This document shows positions 1-12,059 of a DNA stretch of 64,000 nucleotides, in pieces. Where the stretch lies: NCBI RefSeq assembly GCF_029873635.1, contig NC_080420.1, forward strand, positions 121,900,719 to 121,964,718. Direction: 5' to 3'. The notes under the pieces are model-generated. The model had not been told where the DNA came from. It saw only the letters and a list, made by a program, of their open reading frames with translations, and did no database searches. Position 1 is the first letter of the stretch; every line of letters starts with the position of its first letter. This DNA comes from Malania oleifera. Taxonomy: Eukaryota; Streptophyta; Magnoliopsida; Santalales; Ximeniaceae. Position numbers and translations under genes: made by a program.

Positions 1-629
1 AATAATACTCATTTAACCTTCTCTAGGCTCCATATACCCCAAATTAACATTTAAACTAATATTTAACACCATCACTTAATTTCCTGAACTATGCCTGCGG
101 GTCTAGAAATTACACCCGCGGTGCTCACCTGGGTCCTAAATTTCAAAAATCCTACTTCAACATTAGATGCTCAATATTCTAACATTTATAAATCAACACT
201 AATTAAATAATAATAAACCCATTAATAACCTCCTTATCCCAAATTTGGGGTTATGCCTACGACGACCCCAAGAGAAATTCGTTCTGTTAGACTTGTAGAG
301 AATTATCCCTAGATTCTCGTGGTAGTGTTTGATTGTCAATTGGGCTTAAAATTCACAAGAAATTGAGGTAAAAGCAGAAATTTGGCTTACCCCAGGAGTT
401 ACGCCTACGCCACTCCCACAACCAATTCGCTCCTGTAGAAATGACGGCAACGAAAAATGGAGTCCAGCTGTATCTTCTGATTCCCAATTAGACGAGTATC
501 CGTCAGGAAACTGAGGAGAGAGGGAGAGAAAATGAGGAGTGAGAGATAAAGAAACTGAAGAGGGGGCTGCTCCTGTGCAGCTTTGCTTGCATTTACTACT
601 ATTCCTGAAGCTTCTTTGAAGCTTCAGGA

Positions 630-686
<57 letters not shown>

Positions 687-846
687 TAATTAATATTAAT
701 AATAAATATTTTATCAATAAAAATAAAATATATTTTAATAATTATTATTTTTATAAATTTAATTACTTAATTATTTAATTAAATTTTTTTTTTTTTTTTA
801 GGAATTACCCCACTAATCTTGTATAACCATTTTTGGGGTTATTACA
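1..846 (-). mobile_element. Ty3-type LTR, partial (element F)
   Basis: On the minus strand an LTR begins with TGTAATAACCCC at 846 and runs off the left edge. It aligns with the first ~0.9 kb of the LTR at 36289-39195: the same TGTAAT..CCCC start, an (AAT)n tract, a CT/GA-rich leader and the block around 100-160 that matches 36965-37080. It interrupts the SIRE-like LTR D at 846/847. Only the outer end is visible, so its TSD and the rest of the element lie outside the window. Confidence 0.7.
630..686. repeat. (AAT)n microsatellite
   Basis: About 18 uninterrupted AAT/ATA units inside LTR F. A shorter version sits at the equivalent place in the related LTR at 36357-36380, so the tract is an LTR feature that expanded, not a random locus. 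Confidence 0.9.
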
Positions 847-2399
847 AATTTTCACAATATAACTAGTACAGTCATTATGCTTTTCAAGTAAAGCAGATAT
901 GTACCCAATACACGCAATCACATACACATCAATAATATAGGTAATGTAAGCTCAATGATGTGTATTTTTGCGCAAGCCACACTTAACAAGACATGATCGC
1001 TAATATGTTCAAGAGTGTTCTAATCAAACTATTTCTTTGAAACATGATATATCAAATCTTAATAATAATTAGGGTTTCAAAGATGCTCCAAATATTTAGA
1101 ACAACTCAAAACATTTTCTTCAATGTAATATATTCAAAAGTTGTTTGAAAGAATAATATAACTTGTTAAAAATATTTTGCACAATAAAATTAAGCTATAG
1201 AAATCTTTGAAATGACAATGCAAAGATCCTTAAGCTACTAGGTTTTTCCCAACACAAGATTTATTAAATAAAATATGTGGAAAAACCTTGCTTAACTCCC
1301 CCAAAATCAATCAATCAAACAAGAATAATGGGAGTATTAGTAATAGCTAATAAACATAACAACACTCAATAAACTCTCACAAGATCAAGATGTATCAAGG
1401 GAATAAATATTTGAGAGTATTTTGGGCAAAATGAGATTTTGAGATAGAGAGAATTTTTACTAATTATTTTGACTAATCTCACACTAATTCTCACAAATGA
1501 ATCCATATTTATAAGCAGAGGTAAAATTATAATCGTTTGAGACTTATTGGGAATTATTAGAAAAGATTCAAAATGTTTAAACAAACTTAACCCAACTTAA
1601 CCCATTATTATCGCAGTTAAATTAATTTTAACCTGCCGAGATTCGGGTGATTGAACTGTGATTCGGTCGCCCAAACCGACACAATAAATAAAGGTCTTTA
1701 AATGGGTTTGGCAGCCCGAGTTTAAGTTCGGTGGCTCGAAATAAAGTCAGAAACATTTCTTTGTAAATTCGGGTGTCCGGTCATATGTTTGGTGGCCCAA
1801 ACTCGTGTGTTCGGTCGCCCAGGACTCAATTTGAACTAAATAGTTCGGTCGCCCAAGTTGGTGGAATGTCCCTTTCGAAGAGTTTGGGTGCCTGTGGAAG
1901 CTATGCACATTTTTGGTCGGTCGCCGGAGAGCCTAAGTCAATTGTTGACTTCTCAACAGTTCGGGCCCTTGAGGAGTTTTGAACTCGTGAGGTTCGGTCG
2001 CCCGAGCTCTCTCAATTTCCTTAATAATATTCATTTAAGCACATTTTTAACACTCCTATATTTTATATGATATATGTGCATGAGTGTTGGGACCTAGAGT
2101 CCGTTTTGAGATAGTCCCAAAAATTCGGCGTCGGTTGACCGAATGGTCATGTTGAGCTTACAAAAACCTACATACATGACATGCAGAGATTATTACAGAT
2201 CATATGCCTAGTTACTATTACAGACCCATATTACATTAATTGAATTTACAAAATAAAAGAAAATCCTTAGGGTCTTCATGCTTTGCTTTCATGTGCTATT
2301 ACTTGATCTGCTAAAACGAACTTGCACATACACTTAAAAGCCATCAAATACCTGAGTATTTGTCATTATCAAAACCGGGTGTGACCTATAAGGTCAACA
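847..2399 (-). mobile_element. SIRE-like Ty1-copia LTR, truncated (D)
   Basis: The right end, with GTGACC..AGGTCAACA ending at 2399, matches the right end of solo LTR C (16987-19303), and the body aligns with C from about 17460 onward. Read on the minus strand it starts TGTTGACC. It lies inside the RT part of element E and has lost its other end to the insertion of F. The stretch 1620-2010 holds short repeats of GGTCGCCC-type motifs that replace the GGTCGACC repeats of C. It has no coding capacity; small ORFs here are chance. Confidence 0.7.
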
Positions 2400-3194
2400 A
2401 ATTCTACTAGCACCATTCGATAGGGTGCTTTAGAGATTGGCACTGTACCTGGGAGTAGATCAATAGGAAAATCTATCTCCCGATCAGGTGGCAAGCCTAG
2501 TAAATCATTTGGAAAAACATTTGTAAAATCTTTACTACTGGCATACTAGTGAGCTTCAATTTGTTTCCTGTCATTTCCTTCACAAAGGCCACAAATCCTT
2601 GACAACCACTTAGGAGCAGTCTCCTTGCCTGAATAATTGAAACTAATTGAGGCGGGGATTGCACTCGCGACCCTATAAACCCGAATTATGGTCTTCCCGG
2701 AAGTCTGAATATTACTTCTTTCAAACGATAGTCTATGCTGGCGTAATTGGTTGCCAACCAGTTCATACCAAAAATTACATCGAACCCGTGCATGTCTAAT
2801 ACTATCAAATCAGCTGGCAAAATTTTTCCTTGAATATCAACTGGACAGTCTAGGAGCACTCTACTACACCTCACTACTGACCCTGTTGGTGTAGTTACTA
2901 ATAGCTCGATGTCTAACAACTGTATTTCTGGCCCATATAATCTAATACACTTCATAGACACGAACTAATGTGTGGCTCCTGAATCAAAAAAAATATAATA
3001 ACTTTAAATGAAAATATGTTAATCATACATGTTACCACATCGCCATCTGTCTCAGCATCCCTAGGTGTCAAAGCATAGACCCTCGTTGGAGCTACATTCC
3101 TATGCTAGCCACCACAGGGCGCTTGATAGCCTTCCTGGTACGGTCTGGGAGCAAGAGCGATAACTGGTGGTGTAGGGCAATCTCGCACCAGATG
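2400..3194 (-). pseudogene. Ty3 element E: protease to start of RT, broken
   Basis: Read on the minus strand this continues the gag of 5346-6277 after the G insertion. Seen: the aspartic protease core DSGATH near 2970-2985 followed directly by an in-frame TAG; then a readable 91-residue block (2961-2686) with the GMNWL motif typical of Ty3 proteases; then a degenerate linker with the conserved LPPDR and APYRM positions of the RT start, ending at 2400. There are stops and frameshifts throughout. D has inserted at 2399, and the rest of pol is outside the window. In Ty3 elements the protease processes Gag-Pol; this copy cannot make it. Confidence 0.8.
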
Positions 3195-3267
3195 TGTAGA
3201 GACCCAAACAGTTATCGTAATTTAAGAGGAGAGGAAAGAAGAATTAAAGAAGGAATTAAACAGAGTC

Positions 3268-3471
3268 TCGTCGACGAACACAGGGAACTCGTCAATGGGC
3301 ACACATGGGGGGCTCGTTGACGGGGACATGTCTCATCGACGAGGAGATACCGAGAGGCTATATTTCAGTTCTGAATTTCATCGACGAAGAGTAAGCATTC
3401 GTCGACGAATTCCCTTCTTGACCTCGTCGACGAAGTGATTTGTCTTGTAGATGAAGGCCAGTGTATAAATA
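3268..3471 (+). promoter_or_regulatory. LTR G promoter: TCGTCGACGA array and TATA box
   Basis: The perfect 10-bp palindrome TCGTCGACGA occurs at 3268-3277, 3399-3408 and 3424-3433, with several one- or two-base variants between. The TATA box TATAAATA is at 3464-3471, 31 bp after the last palindrome. The CT-rich tract downstream would be in the 5' leader. A promoter role is inferred from position. Confidence 0.6.
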
Positions 3472-3532
3472 GCCTAAACTTCACATTTCAGCTGAAATAT
3501 CACGCACAAACCCTCCTTTCTCTCTTTCTCTC

Positions 3533-3539
<7 letters not shown>

Positions 3540-3601
<62 letters not shown>
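3540..3601. repeat. (CT)n microsatellite in LTR G
   Basis: An almost pure CT tract of about 30 units, preceded by CTTT-interrupted repeats from 3518. The E LTR has the reverse complement at 8362-8410. It produces long arginine-glutamate or serine-leucine ORFs on both strands that are not genes. Confidence 0.95.
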
Positions 3602-3607
<6 letters not shown>

Positions 3608-5345
3608 ACCCATCTTCCTTCTTTCTAAGTTTTCGGGCCAGATTCTCGTTGGTTCGACGATTCGAGGCCACCACGACACTCCTGGGGAAGTTCTCTTCAA
3701 GTCTGCTGGAGTGGATCATTGGCAGGGTTGCCTTGGATTTCATTCCAAATTTAAGTTAAGGCTTCTTTTTCAATATTAGGCTTTTCTATAATTATAAGAA
3801 ATGTAGTATAAGGAGAAATACTGAAGTTTAGTTTTGGAGATGTTATTTTCAGGGTATTGAATGGGGAACCCTGTGGGTGTATGACTAAACTTTATAGGGG
3901 ATTTTCAGTTGTCAGGTAAGGAAATAAATTAAAGCAGTTATTTTCCATGAAAATTATTATTACTTATTAGCAAATTAATTTTTAGGAAGCATGTATTATA
4001 TATATGAGTAGTTTGGTAAAAATGCATATTTGGGAAAATACTGCTATTATATTTATGAAATATGATTTTAGAAAGGAAATTATGGTTTTATTCAACATTG
4101 TGTGACATGAATATTAGTTTACTCCAATTGTATTATGTTAAATTAAGTTTACAGGAAAAGCATATTGGAAGTTATTTCAGTATAATACAATACATTATGA
4201 TTTCAGAATACATAATAAATAATATATTTATTCATATCAGTATGTATGATATGTTCGGCGTAGGACCAAGATTGATAGCCGGCACAAGGCTGTGGATTAT
4301 GTATGTTTTCGGCGCAAGGCCGTATTTATGAATGATTTCGGTACAAGGCCGCATTTATTTATGTTATTACAGAAATAAGAACATGCTATCAATCTATTTA
4401 CGTTAAATAATATATTATCATGTATTAGATGTTATCAGAACTCGGATGATAGTTCAGATCAGTTACAGTAGCACGATACCGTAGCTATATAGTTCAGTTC
4501 AGTTTAGTTTAGACTTGTACTAACTGCCCCTGCTAGTAGAGGGGGTGGGAGATGGATAGTCGATGTGGCTTTCAGTGTAGAGTTGTAGACGTTCACCTGA
4601 CATTTCGGACTAGGGTGTGGAGGGCTCATCGTACTTACTGACATTTTTGACTCGGCAGTGGTCGGCTAGCTATTGTCGGGTTCCACCTTTGGGCTGCACA
4701 ACCTGTCGTGGGAGGTAATACATGACATTAGCTGGTTATTCATCTTGAGTAAATTTCAAAATTACTAGTTATATCAAATGATTTATGAACAATATGATTT
4801 AGTAAAAATTATGAAATTATATGTTTGCTCAGTTATGCTATTAACAGTGTTTTCAAATATGTGACATGTACTGTACATCTATTATAGCATTAAATATTCA
4901 TATTGCCACACAACTGTATTTAGTTTATTTCCTTTACTGAGAGGTGTCTTACCCCAACTTAAATCATTTTAGGCAACCCAGATAGATCGGCGGACCGAAA
5001 TCACGTTGAGGTAGTATTTATCACCTCGCTAAAAGGGTGAGTCTTTTGAACTAAGGTCAGTAGGTTTTGATATTAGATCCTAGTTATATCTTTTGATGTT
5101 TTTGGAGATTGTATACATGAATACATACAATATTTTGGTGGTTTGTAGGTAATTCTGGTATTATGCACTTTATGGTTTGGAGGTTGTAAAGAAATTTTAT
5201 TTTTACTGCTACTTGGGTTTCCGCTGTGTATGACATGTGTATCCCCGCTACCCATGGGTTCGACTTGATTTTTATTATATGACTAACTAGTGGTATCAGG
5301 ATATTAATGTGATTAATAATATGGTAAATTAAGCAGGTCGTTACA

Positions 5346-6277
5346 AGATGTCCCTGTCTACCGCAGCGATAGTAGACAACTCTCACCACTCAAAACTCTC
5401 CCCAGTGTCTCTTCCCACAAGTCTTACAGATAGGAAAATTCTACACTGCCTGAACCTCACGACCTCCAGTCTCCTGCCTCTATCCTCTACCATAATTTTC
5501 TCTCCTCCACTGACCCTGCCTAGGTCCCTGTTGGAAAACCTGAAGGCGCATATCTCTTCTTCTGTCCCTGCTCCTCTGCGTCCATACGCTCACTAACCTC
5601 AGTCAAGGCTGCTCTGTCGACTAACAAAGCAAAGTCCTAAATCTTTAGCACTACCACCTGCTTGTATATGTCTCGCCTCAATCCTCTTTCAAAATGTCTC
5701 CCATTCTTTACTTCATCAGGAACAATATATGGAGTGAAGCGAGATAGCTCTATAAACTGCGCCGCATACTGCTGGACTGACTACTGTCCCTGCTTCAAAT
5801 TCAGGAACTCTTCCACTTTAACTTCCTTGACAGTGGCTGGGAAACATCTGTCAAAGAATAATTCTTTAAATTGGTCTCATGTCATAACTATCGGAGTCAT
5901 CCTCTACTGCTCCAGAAGTCTCACAACAGTCCACCACCTCTCTGCCTCTTCTGTCAGTTTATAGGTGGTGAAGAGGACCCTCTGTTCCTCCGTATTCTAT
6001 AATACGGCCAAGACTTTCTCGATATCCTACATCCAATTTTCGGCGGCTGCAGGATCAACTTCTCCTGAAAATGTTGGAGGATTCATATTGGTAAACTTCT
6101 CTATCGTGCACCCATTGCCTGCAGACGGCCTCCCTGCTCTTTGGAGCTCCTAGCGATCTCAACCATAACCTGCTGAGTCATGCTGCATAGTATCGCATTA
6201 GAATCAGTCCTTCCTGCACTCGAGGGCCCTGCACCATCACTTCCACTTGCATGGGCACTACCTCCTCCAAGGTCCAT
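5346..6277 (-). pseudogene. Ty3 element E: gag, broken
   Basis: Gag is the capsid-nucleocapsid precursor. On the minus strand the ATG at 6277 opens a start like other Tekay/Del-type gags (MDLGGG, acidic and serine-rich). Pieces of the retrotransposon gag domain follow in shifting frames. Near the end is a zinc-knuckle region (CKTCGKRH, then RCGRQGH at about 5350-5375) in which the first cysteine of the second knuckle reads tyrosine. Solo LTR G cuts the knuckle at 5346. At least three in-frame stops and frame changes exclude a product. Confidence 0.8.
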
Positions 6278-6581
6278 CCTAAAAAACAATAAACGTGATT
6301 TAGAGACCCTATCCTTATAATTTACTCGCATAACATAGTCCCTGATCTTAACATCCTCATCTTATTTCTAGATACAGTCCTACATTTTAGGAACACAACC
6401 CAACAATAGTTTACTACGATTTTCCTGAAATCCTCATACTAGGAAAAATGCAGAAACCACCACAGAACTCCTGCCTCTAGACTGTCGAACAAAACCTTAA
6501 ATCATTTTCCTATACTCTGGTATCGTTTCTGCTACACTCTAAAGTCTACAGAACCTAGCAACCTAGGCTCTGATACCAAAC
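6278..6581 (-). other. E leader with tRNA-Met primer site
   Basis: This is the untranslated leader between LTR and gag. The primer-binding site TGGTATCAGAGCC lies at 6566-6578 (minus strand), three bases inside the LTR end; all 12 bases of the usual plant iMet-tRNA site TGGTATCAGAGC are present. The block at 6440-6490 is the leader shared with the internal domains of array T. Confidence 0.88.
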
Positions 6582-7590
6582 TGTAACGACCTGCTTATTT
6601 TACCATATATATATATATATTCATAATAATATCCAATATAATAATTTTAGAAAATCATAATCAACTTGGTAAATCATAATCCTCCTAAACCCAAGAGTAC
6701 CACGGGTATACCTAAAATATAATACTGATACCTAAGCAGCAGGAAACGTAAAATCATATACATATCAAATTGTCTAACCAACACAATACCAGAGTCTTAC
6801 TACAACTGCCATATATATACATATATCCCAAAACATCCAAAATTTGCCTAGGGTCACCACCCAAAAATCCGTCTGACCCTAGCAAAATACTTACCCTCCA
6901 AATAGGGTAGATCAGCTGAATCCTAACGCTGCAGAGCTCTATCCGCTCTTCTATCTAAGGCTCCTAAAATATTTATATAGCTGGGGTGGGACACCTCTCA
7001 GTAAGGGAAATAAACTAATATTAGTGTGTGACAATATGATTATTTTCATATTATACATATAACAGTACATAAATATACTTGGTAAAACTGTTTGTATCGT
7101 ATCTAAGAGAAACACGTTTTATCATATCATGGTATAACATAATGAATTTCTATACACATAAATCATCTCATATACTGTAAACATCCTGGATGGTTAGCTG
7201 ACTGGTGTCATGTATTACCCCTACATGACTGAGTTGTGTGGTCCGAAGGCAGGACCTAGCAATGGTTGGCCGACCATGCTAAATCAACATAATTCTGTAA
7301 GTACGATGGGTTTGCCCCTCTTGGTCCGGATACCAGAGGGACGCCGGTGCTACAATAAACCAAATCGATTGCCGATCTCCAACTGCCCCGTATGGCAAGC
7401 AGTAGCACTAATATAAACATGATCGTGATCATATAGCTACAGTACCGTGCTTCATGAAAGCCTAAACCAAACCAACTAGGTTTTGATAACATATAACATA
7501 TTTTCAAATAATGATACATGGTTATTTCATAATCATATATGTCATGTTAATATTTTCATACATCTTTGCATAACATATCATATAAAATTT

Positions 7591-7752
7591 ATGGCCCTTA
7601 CGCCGGCATTTTGTATTTAATAAATCACGGCTCGTACGCTGGTATTGCATATCATAAAAACCTTCAGCCCTTGCGTCGATATTTCATATAAAACCTCGGC
7701 CCGTACGTCGGGATATCGTATAAAATCCTCGGCCCTTACACCGACATATCAT
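7591..7752. repeat. ~38-bp minisatellite in E LTR
   Basis: Four to five degenerate units of the type TCGGCCCTTACGCCGATAT plus an A/T-rich tail. Solo LTR G has the same block, more diverged, at 4255-4355. It is an internal repeat of the LTR family. Confidence 0.7.
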
Positions 7753-8359
7753 ATAGATTCCTTAGTTTGAAAAATCCCTGTATCATTTTATTAGTTTCCT
7801 GAAAGCAATAATAACATACTTATTTTGTAAACATAATATTTCCTTATCATAATTTCCATGATAAATATTACTCATGCCACACAAAGGAGATAATAATCTT
7901 ATTCCTGATATTATACATAAAATCTATATTTCTGATCAACAACATTATTTCCAACATAATTCTACAATAAACTTATTTATCTGAAATTAAATGATGTAAA
8001 GTAATAAATACATTTTCATGAAATCCTGACTTAGTTTATCCCCTTACCTGATTTCTGAAAAGTCCCTACAATGTCTAGTCTTACACCCGCATAGTTCTCC
8101 GTTCAACATCCTGAAAACAGCATCTCCCTGAACAAAATTTCAGTATTTCTTCGACTACTACATTTTCTACAATTGTAGGAAAGCCAAATACTAAATAAAA
8201 AGCCTTACCCTGAATTTGGGATGGAGTTCAAGATAGCCCCACCAACGATCCACTCTAGCAAACTTGAAGAGAACTTTCGTAGGAGTGTCGTGGTGGCCTC
8301 GGATCGTTTAACCGACAAGAAACTGGCCCAAAATCTTAGAGAGAAGGGAGAGGGTACGA

Positions 8360-8361
<2 letters not shown>

Positions 8362-8410
<49 letters not shown>
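8362..8410. repeat. (GA)n microsatellite in E LTR
   Basis: About 24 GA units, the reverse-complement counterpart of the CT tract in LTR G. Confidence 0.95.
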
Positions 8411-8417
<7 letters not shown>

Positions 8418-8500
8418 CGTAATTTCTACAGAAAAATCGATTTTAAGCTATTTATACACTTGCACTCGTCGGCGAGCCACGTCACTTCGTCGATGAGCCC

Positions 8501-8948
8501 ATGAAAGAAAATCATAAGAGACAATTTGAGGAAGATATGGATAATGTTATAAAAGGCATACCAGCGACTGAGAAAATATTTATAAGAGGAGATATGAATG
8601 GACACATTGGAAGAGATAATAAAAATTAAGAGATGACACATAGAGGATATGGATATGGAGACAAAAATGAGTTTAAGGAGATGATCTTAGACTTTGTTAT
8701 GTCATATGATTTTAGTATAATAAATACTTACTTTAAGAAGAGAGAAGAACACTAAAATAACCTTTAAAAGTGGACAAAATAGAAGTCAAATAGATTTTTT
8801 TTAAACTAGGATCGTAGATTGTTTATCATTCATGGATTGTAAAGTTATTCCAAGTGAAAGCCTAACCACACAATATAGAGTCTTAGTGTTAGATATATGT
8901 ATTAAAAAATGGAAGTAAAATGATAAAATAAACTAGTGTAGGAGAACT
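8501..8948 (+). pseudogene. L1-type LINE: endonuclease fragment
   Basis: The plus-strand translation shows the C-terminal part of an apurinic-type LINE endonuclease: the GDMNGHIG motif (about 8590-8615), then YDFSIINTYFKKRE (about 8707-8747) and SQIDFF near 8790, with stops and one frameshift. In plant L1-type LINEs this enzyme nicks the target for primed reverse transcription. The left end abuts the truncated E LTR, so the 5' part of the LINE is missing. The right end abuts the truncated LTR of A. The matching RT half resumes at 39196. Confidence 0.85.
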
Positions 8949-10647
8949 ATATGTGAATAGAAATGATTTCTATGAAAATGAGATTGTGTAAATTACTGAT
9001 ATGAGTATTTTGAGAAATGTTGAAATATGTGAAATAAGATATATACTGTTATGAGATGATGAAATATGCATAGAAAATGATGAGAACATTTTTATTGAGA
9101 TGAATTGAGATATACTGATATGAGATTAATGGTGTATATTGATGTGAAAATATTGAAACTTGACAATGAGAACGTGAATTCTAAAACGTATATATTGAAA
9201 TGTGAAAATGGGAAATATGAATACTGCAATATGGAATTGAAATGTGATGATTGAATTGAGTATATTGATTGTGAATACTGGGAAAATGTGAACGTTACAA
9301 AGTGCGACTGCTGCAATGGGATCATTGAAATATGATTAATGAAATGTCAACATCACATAATGATTGCGAGTATGTGGTAATGATAACCCTGATGGATGGT
9401 TATGGAAACCCTAATAGTGGGTTGTGATATTGAGCATGGTACCTTTGCTAGTCGTGTTAGTACAACCACACAGACTTATGGAGCGTGTGGCGTGACAGTC
9501 GACTAAACTGTTTAGTAGAGTTGTTGTACCCCCTAAGTCCAAATCATGGCTATAGGCCGGCCAGTCGTACTACAGACATGAGATATGTGATATGATATTT
9601 TGATTTAACCGGGTTGGCCAATTGCAGTTAGATCCAGCTTTCGGGCCGCACAACCTTGACCATGGGGGGAAGTATGGCGTGGAAAGAAAGATCCTCAAGG
9701 TAGCCATGAGTTACATATGTGATGTTGGTACTAGATACCAAGGATACTCATGAGCTGGATAGTGAAATGGAAATGGAAAGTAAAAGAATGATAAAAAAGG
9801 GGCTAAAATGAGAAATGAAAGAAATAACGGAAAATGAGAAATAGAGAATGATAACATTGAAAAATGGATCCATGTGAGTTAATAATATAAATAATTGAGG
9901 CGAAGTGAAACTCTCCGCCTGAGGGTTTACTGAGTAAGGTGAGTGTTTTGATAGGTATCAGATGTGGCCATACCTGGTTGCAAAACGTGTTAGGGCAGAG
10001 GGAAGCTACTCATATGGGCAAGTAATCTTCCCTATTCTCAAGAATTTCGCGGGAAAATATGTCTTGGAAATGAATGAACTTGAGAAATTATTTTAAAACT
10101 TATAAAAACTTGTGCTATATATCTATATGATTATAAGAATGTGTATATCAGTGTATTTTCTCAGATGAAATGATAATTTGAAGAGTAAAGTGTGTTATAA
10201 CTGAACTCATATTGCCACACACTATAAATAATTTATTCCCTTTTACTGAGATGTGTCTCACCCAAATTATCTAAACTTTTCAGGGAACAGAGATAGGCTA
10301 GGTGATAGAGCTCCGAGACCGTAGGAAACTGAGACTCTGATACATAGGGTGAGTTATTGGACTAGGGAGGTGTAATTTCCCTAGGATTGTGTTGTTTTTG
10401 GGTATGTGATGGTAATGTATATATATATGTATATTGATACTATAAGTATTGTATTCTGATTGTTATGTATATACCGTCTTCTGCTGTTAGGTTTTATAAA
10501 TGAAATGACTATTTACCCGATGTCCAATGCGGGTCGGGTCATATGGGTGGTAACCGGGTTGTTAACGTAACCGATTTGTGAATATTGTTGATGATGTGTG
10601 AATATTTATTATTCTAAAAAAATTGGTTCGAAAATCGGGGCGTCACA
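8949..10647 (+). mobile_element. Ty3 element A: 5' LTR, 5'-truncated
   Basis: Collinear with 37498-39195 of the 3' LTR (both about 1.7 kb, same block order, ends ..GGGCGTCACA). The first 1.2 kb of the LTR, including the region where the promoter should lie, is absent. The LTR ends at 10647 directly before a degenerate primer site. Confidence 0.88.
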
Positions 10648-11042
10648 GTTTGGTATAAAAGCCTAAGTTGTTAGGTTTTGTAAACTTTAGTAGACAGCGG
10701 AATACAATACCAGAGTATAGGAGTGGATTTCAAGGAAAATAGGAGACGAGTAGATTGGAATGTGAGTTAGTGATTGGTAAAGGATGAGGTGAGAATTTAA
10801 GGTTCTATCTTGCGGCCTAGAGATAGGAGTACCGAGGTTGTTTCTGTGTTTTTCTTGGGGTGACAATTTCAGGAAACCATGGATACTATCGCTGGGTCTT
10901 ATTTCTGAGTGGTAGGACTGAATCTTAAATGAGGATTAAAGATGTGGAGATAAATGGTCATAAAAGAGTAATTTATGAATTATAACAGTGTATTGGTTGT
11001 GTGATAGTAATTGTATACTGAGATTAGTTGCTCTCTTTGTAG
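10648..11042 (+). other. A leader with decayed primer site
   Basis: TGGTATAAAAGC at 10651-10662 is the tRNA-Met primer site with two mismatches from TGGTATCAGAGC. The leader that follows contains the ACCAGAGTATAGGA block also found in the leader of the T internal domains. No coding sequence is seen before the gag start. Confidence 0.8.
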
Positions 11043-12000
11043 GATGGATTCGGGGAATAGTAACATGAGTGTGGGAGGTGATGGAGTAGGACCTTCCAGT
11101 GTGGGTGGTGGAGACCTTGATTCATTATTGCATAGCGTTGCCCAGAAGGTGATGACTGAGATGTCCAAGAGCTTGGGAGAGCAGAGTTACATGATCGAAC
11201 AGTTCACGCGTATGAGACCCTCATCTTTTGTTGGAGGAGCGGACCCACTAGTAGCAGAGAACTGGGTTTAGGACATAGATGACATACTGGTAGTTCTCTT
11301 ATGTATAAACAAGTAGAGGGTGTTATTTGCCACATTTAAGTTGACCGGGGAAGCAAAGCGCTAGTGGAGGTCGGTGAGATTACTAGAGGAGCAGAGGCCT
11401 GACCTATAGCGATGACGTGGAGTCACTTCAGGGGAATTTTCTTCGAGTGGTACTTTCCCTCTACGGTCAGGAGTGCAAAGGCATCAGAGTTCTGTATCTG
11501 ACATAGAGGCCTTTGACGGTGCAGCAATATGCAATGAGATTCATTGAACTGTCCCGGTTCGCCTCGTATTTGGTGCTAGATAAGGAGAGGAAGGCGAGGA
11601 AGTTTGAGAAGGGCCTGAGGCAGAACCTGTATGAGCAAGTGGTAGGTTTCTGAGCTCAGACCTTCTCAGAGATAGTAGACAGGGCTGCAGTGATTGAGAA
11701 TGGCCTACAGAGAGGCGCAACAGCACATAGCCCGAGGAAGACGCCCGTGCCTCCTGATTTTTAGGCAGGGTCCAGTCGAGGCCCGTGGAGGAGATATGAT
11801 AGCAGAGGGGAATGACGACAAGGAGGAGGAGATCGAGCAATACAGGGCAGACAGATGCCCCCTCCTTGTCCTAGATGTTTCAAGAGGCACCCAGGAGAGT
11901 GCTGAGTGAGGGACGTTGTTTGTTATCAGTGCCACTAACTTGAACATGTTGCGAGAAACTGTCAAGCACCGTCAGCGGTAGTAGCTGCTCCTTGACCCTA
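11043..12000 (+). pseudogene. Ty3 element A: gag, broken
   Basis: It starts at ATG 11043 (MDSGNSN), with a Tekay/Del-type N-terminus readable for 76 residues to a TAG at 11269. Capsid pieces continue in other frames; 11520-11650 reads as the conserved stretch containing the FASYLV motif. A CPRCFKRHPGEC motif and a CCHC-type knuckle (CYQC..H..C) lie at about 11865-11960. Several stops and frame changes are present. Gag would form the particle; no product is expected. Confidence 0.8.
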
Positions 12001-12059
12001 TAGAGGGGGCTATCAGGCACCTCGGGGCGGATAACAAAGGAATACTGCTCTGGCACGAG

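Larger units (their letters stand above)
3195..5345 (+). mobile_element. Solo LTR G (Ty3, same family as E)
   Basis: A 2151-bp LTR, TGTAGAGACC..GGTCGTTACA, flanked by the perfect 5-bp target duplication AGATG (3190-3194 and 5346-5350). No internal domain or second LTR is present, so it is a solo LTR. Its 3' end matches the 3' end of the E LTR next to the E primer site (minus strand, 6582), which puts both in one family. It sits inside the gag zinc knuckle of E in opposite orientation. It carries palindromic TCGTCGACGA copies, a TATA box, a long CT tract, and a short repeat block at 4255-4355. Confidence 0.92.
6582..8500 (-). mobile_element. E 5' LTR, truncated at its start
   Basis: The minus-strand LTR ends ..CGTTACA at 6582 beside the primer site. 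It matches solo LTR G along its length but stops near 8500, short of the expected TGTAGAGACC start by roughly 230 bp, where LINE sequence begins. A minus-strand TATA box (TATAAATA, 8449-8456) lies next to degenerate TCGTCGACGA-type sites at 8465-8505. Confidence 0.8.

Noticed and set aside
1366-2070. ORFs of 69-72 codons in LTR D
   Set aside because: Non-coding LTR DNA; no codon bias, motif or matching ORF in the relative C.
3435-3779. Long ORFs on both strands rich in Ser-Leu or Arg-Glu repeats
   Set aside because: They come from the (CT)n microsatellite in LTR G, where a 2-bp repeat without stops opens several frames at once. The same holds for 8221-8496 and 47483-47740.
11541-11965. Antisense ORFs of 86-99 codons in gag of A
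   Set aside because: They mirror the gag reading frames and show no protein motif.
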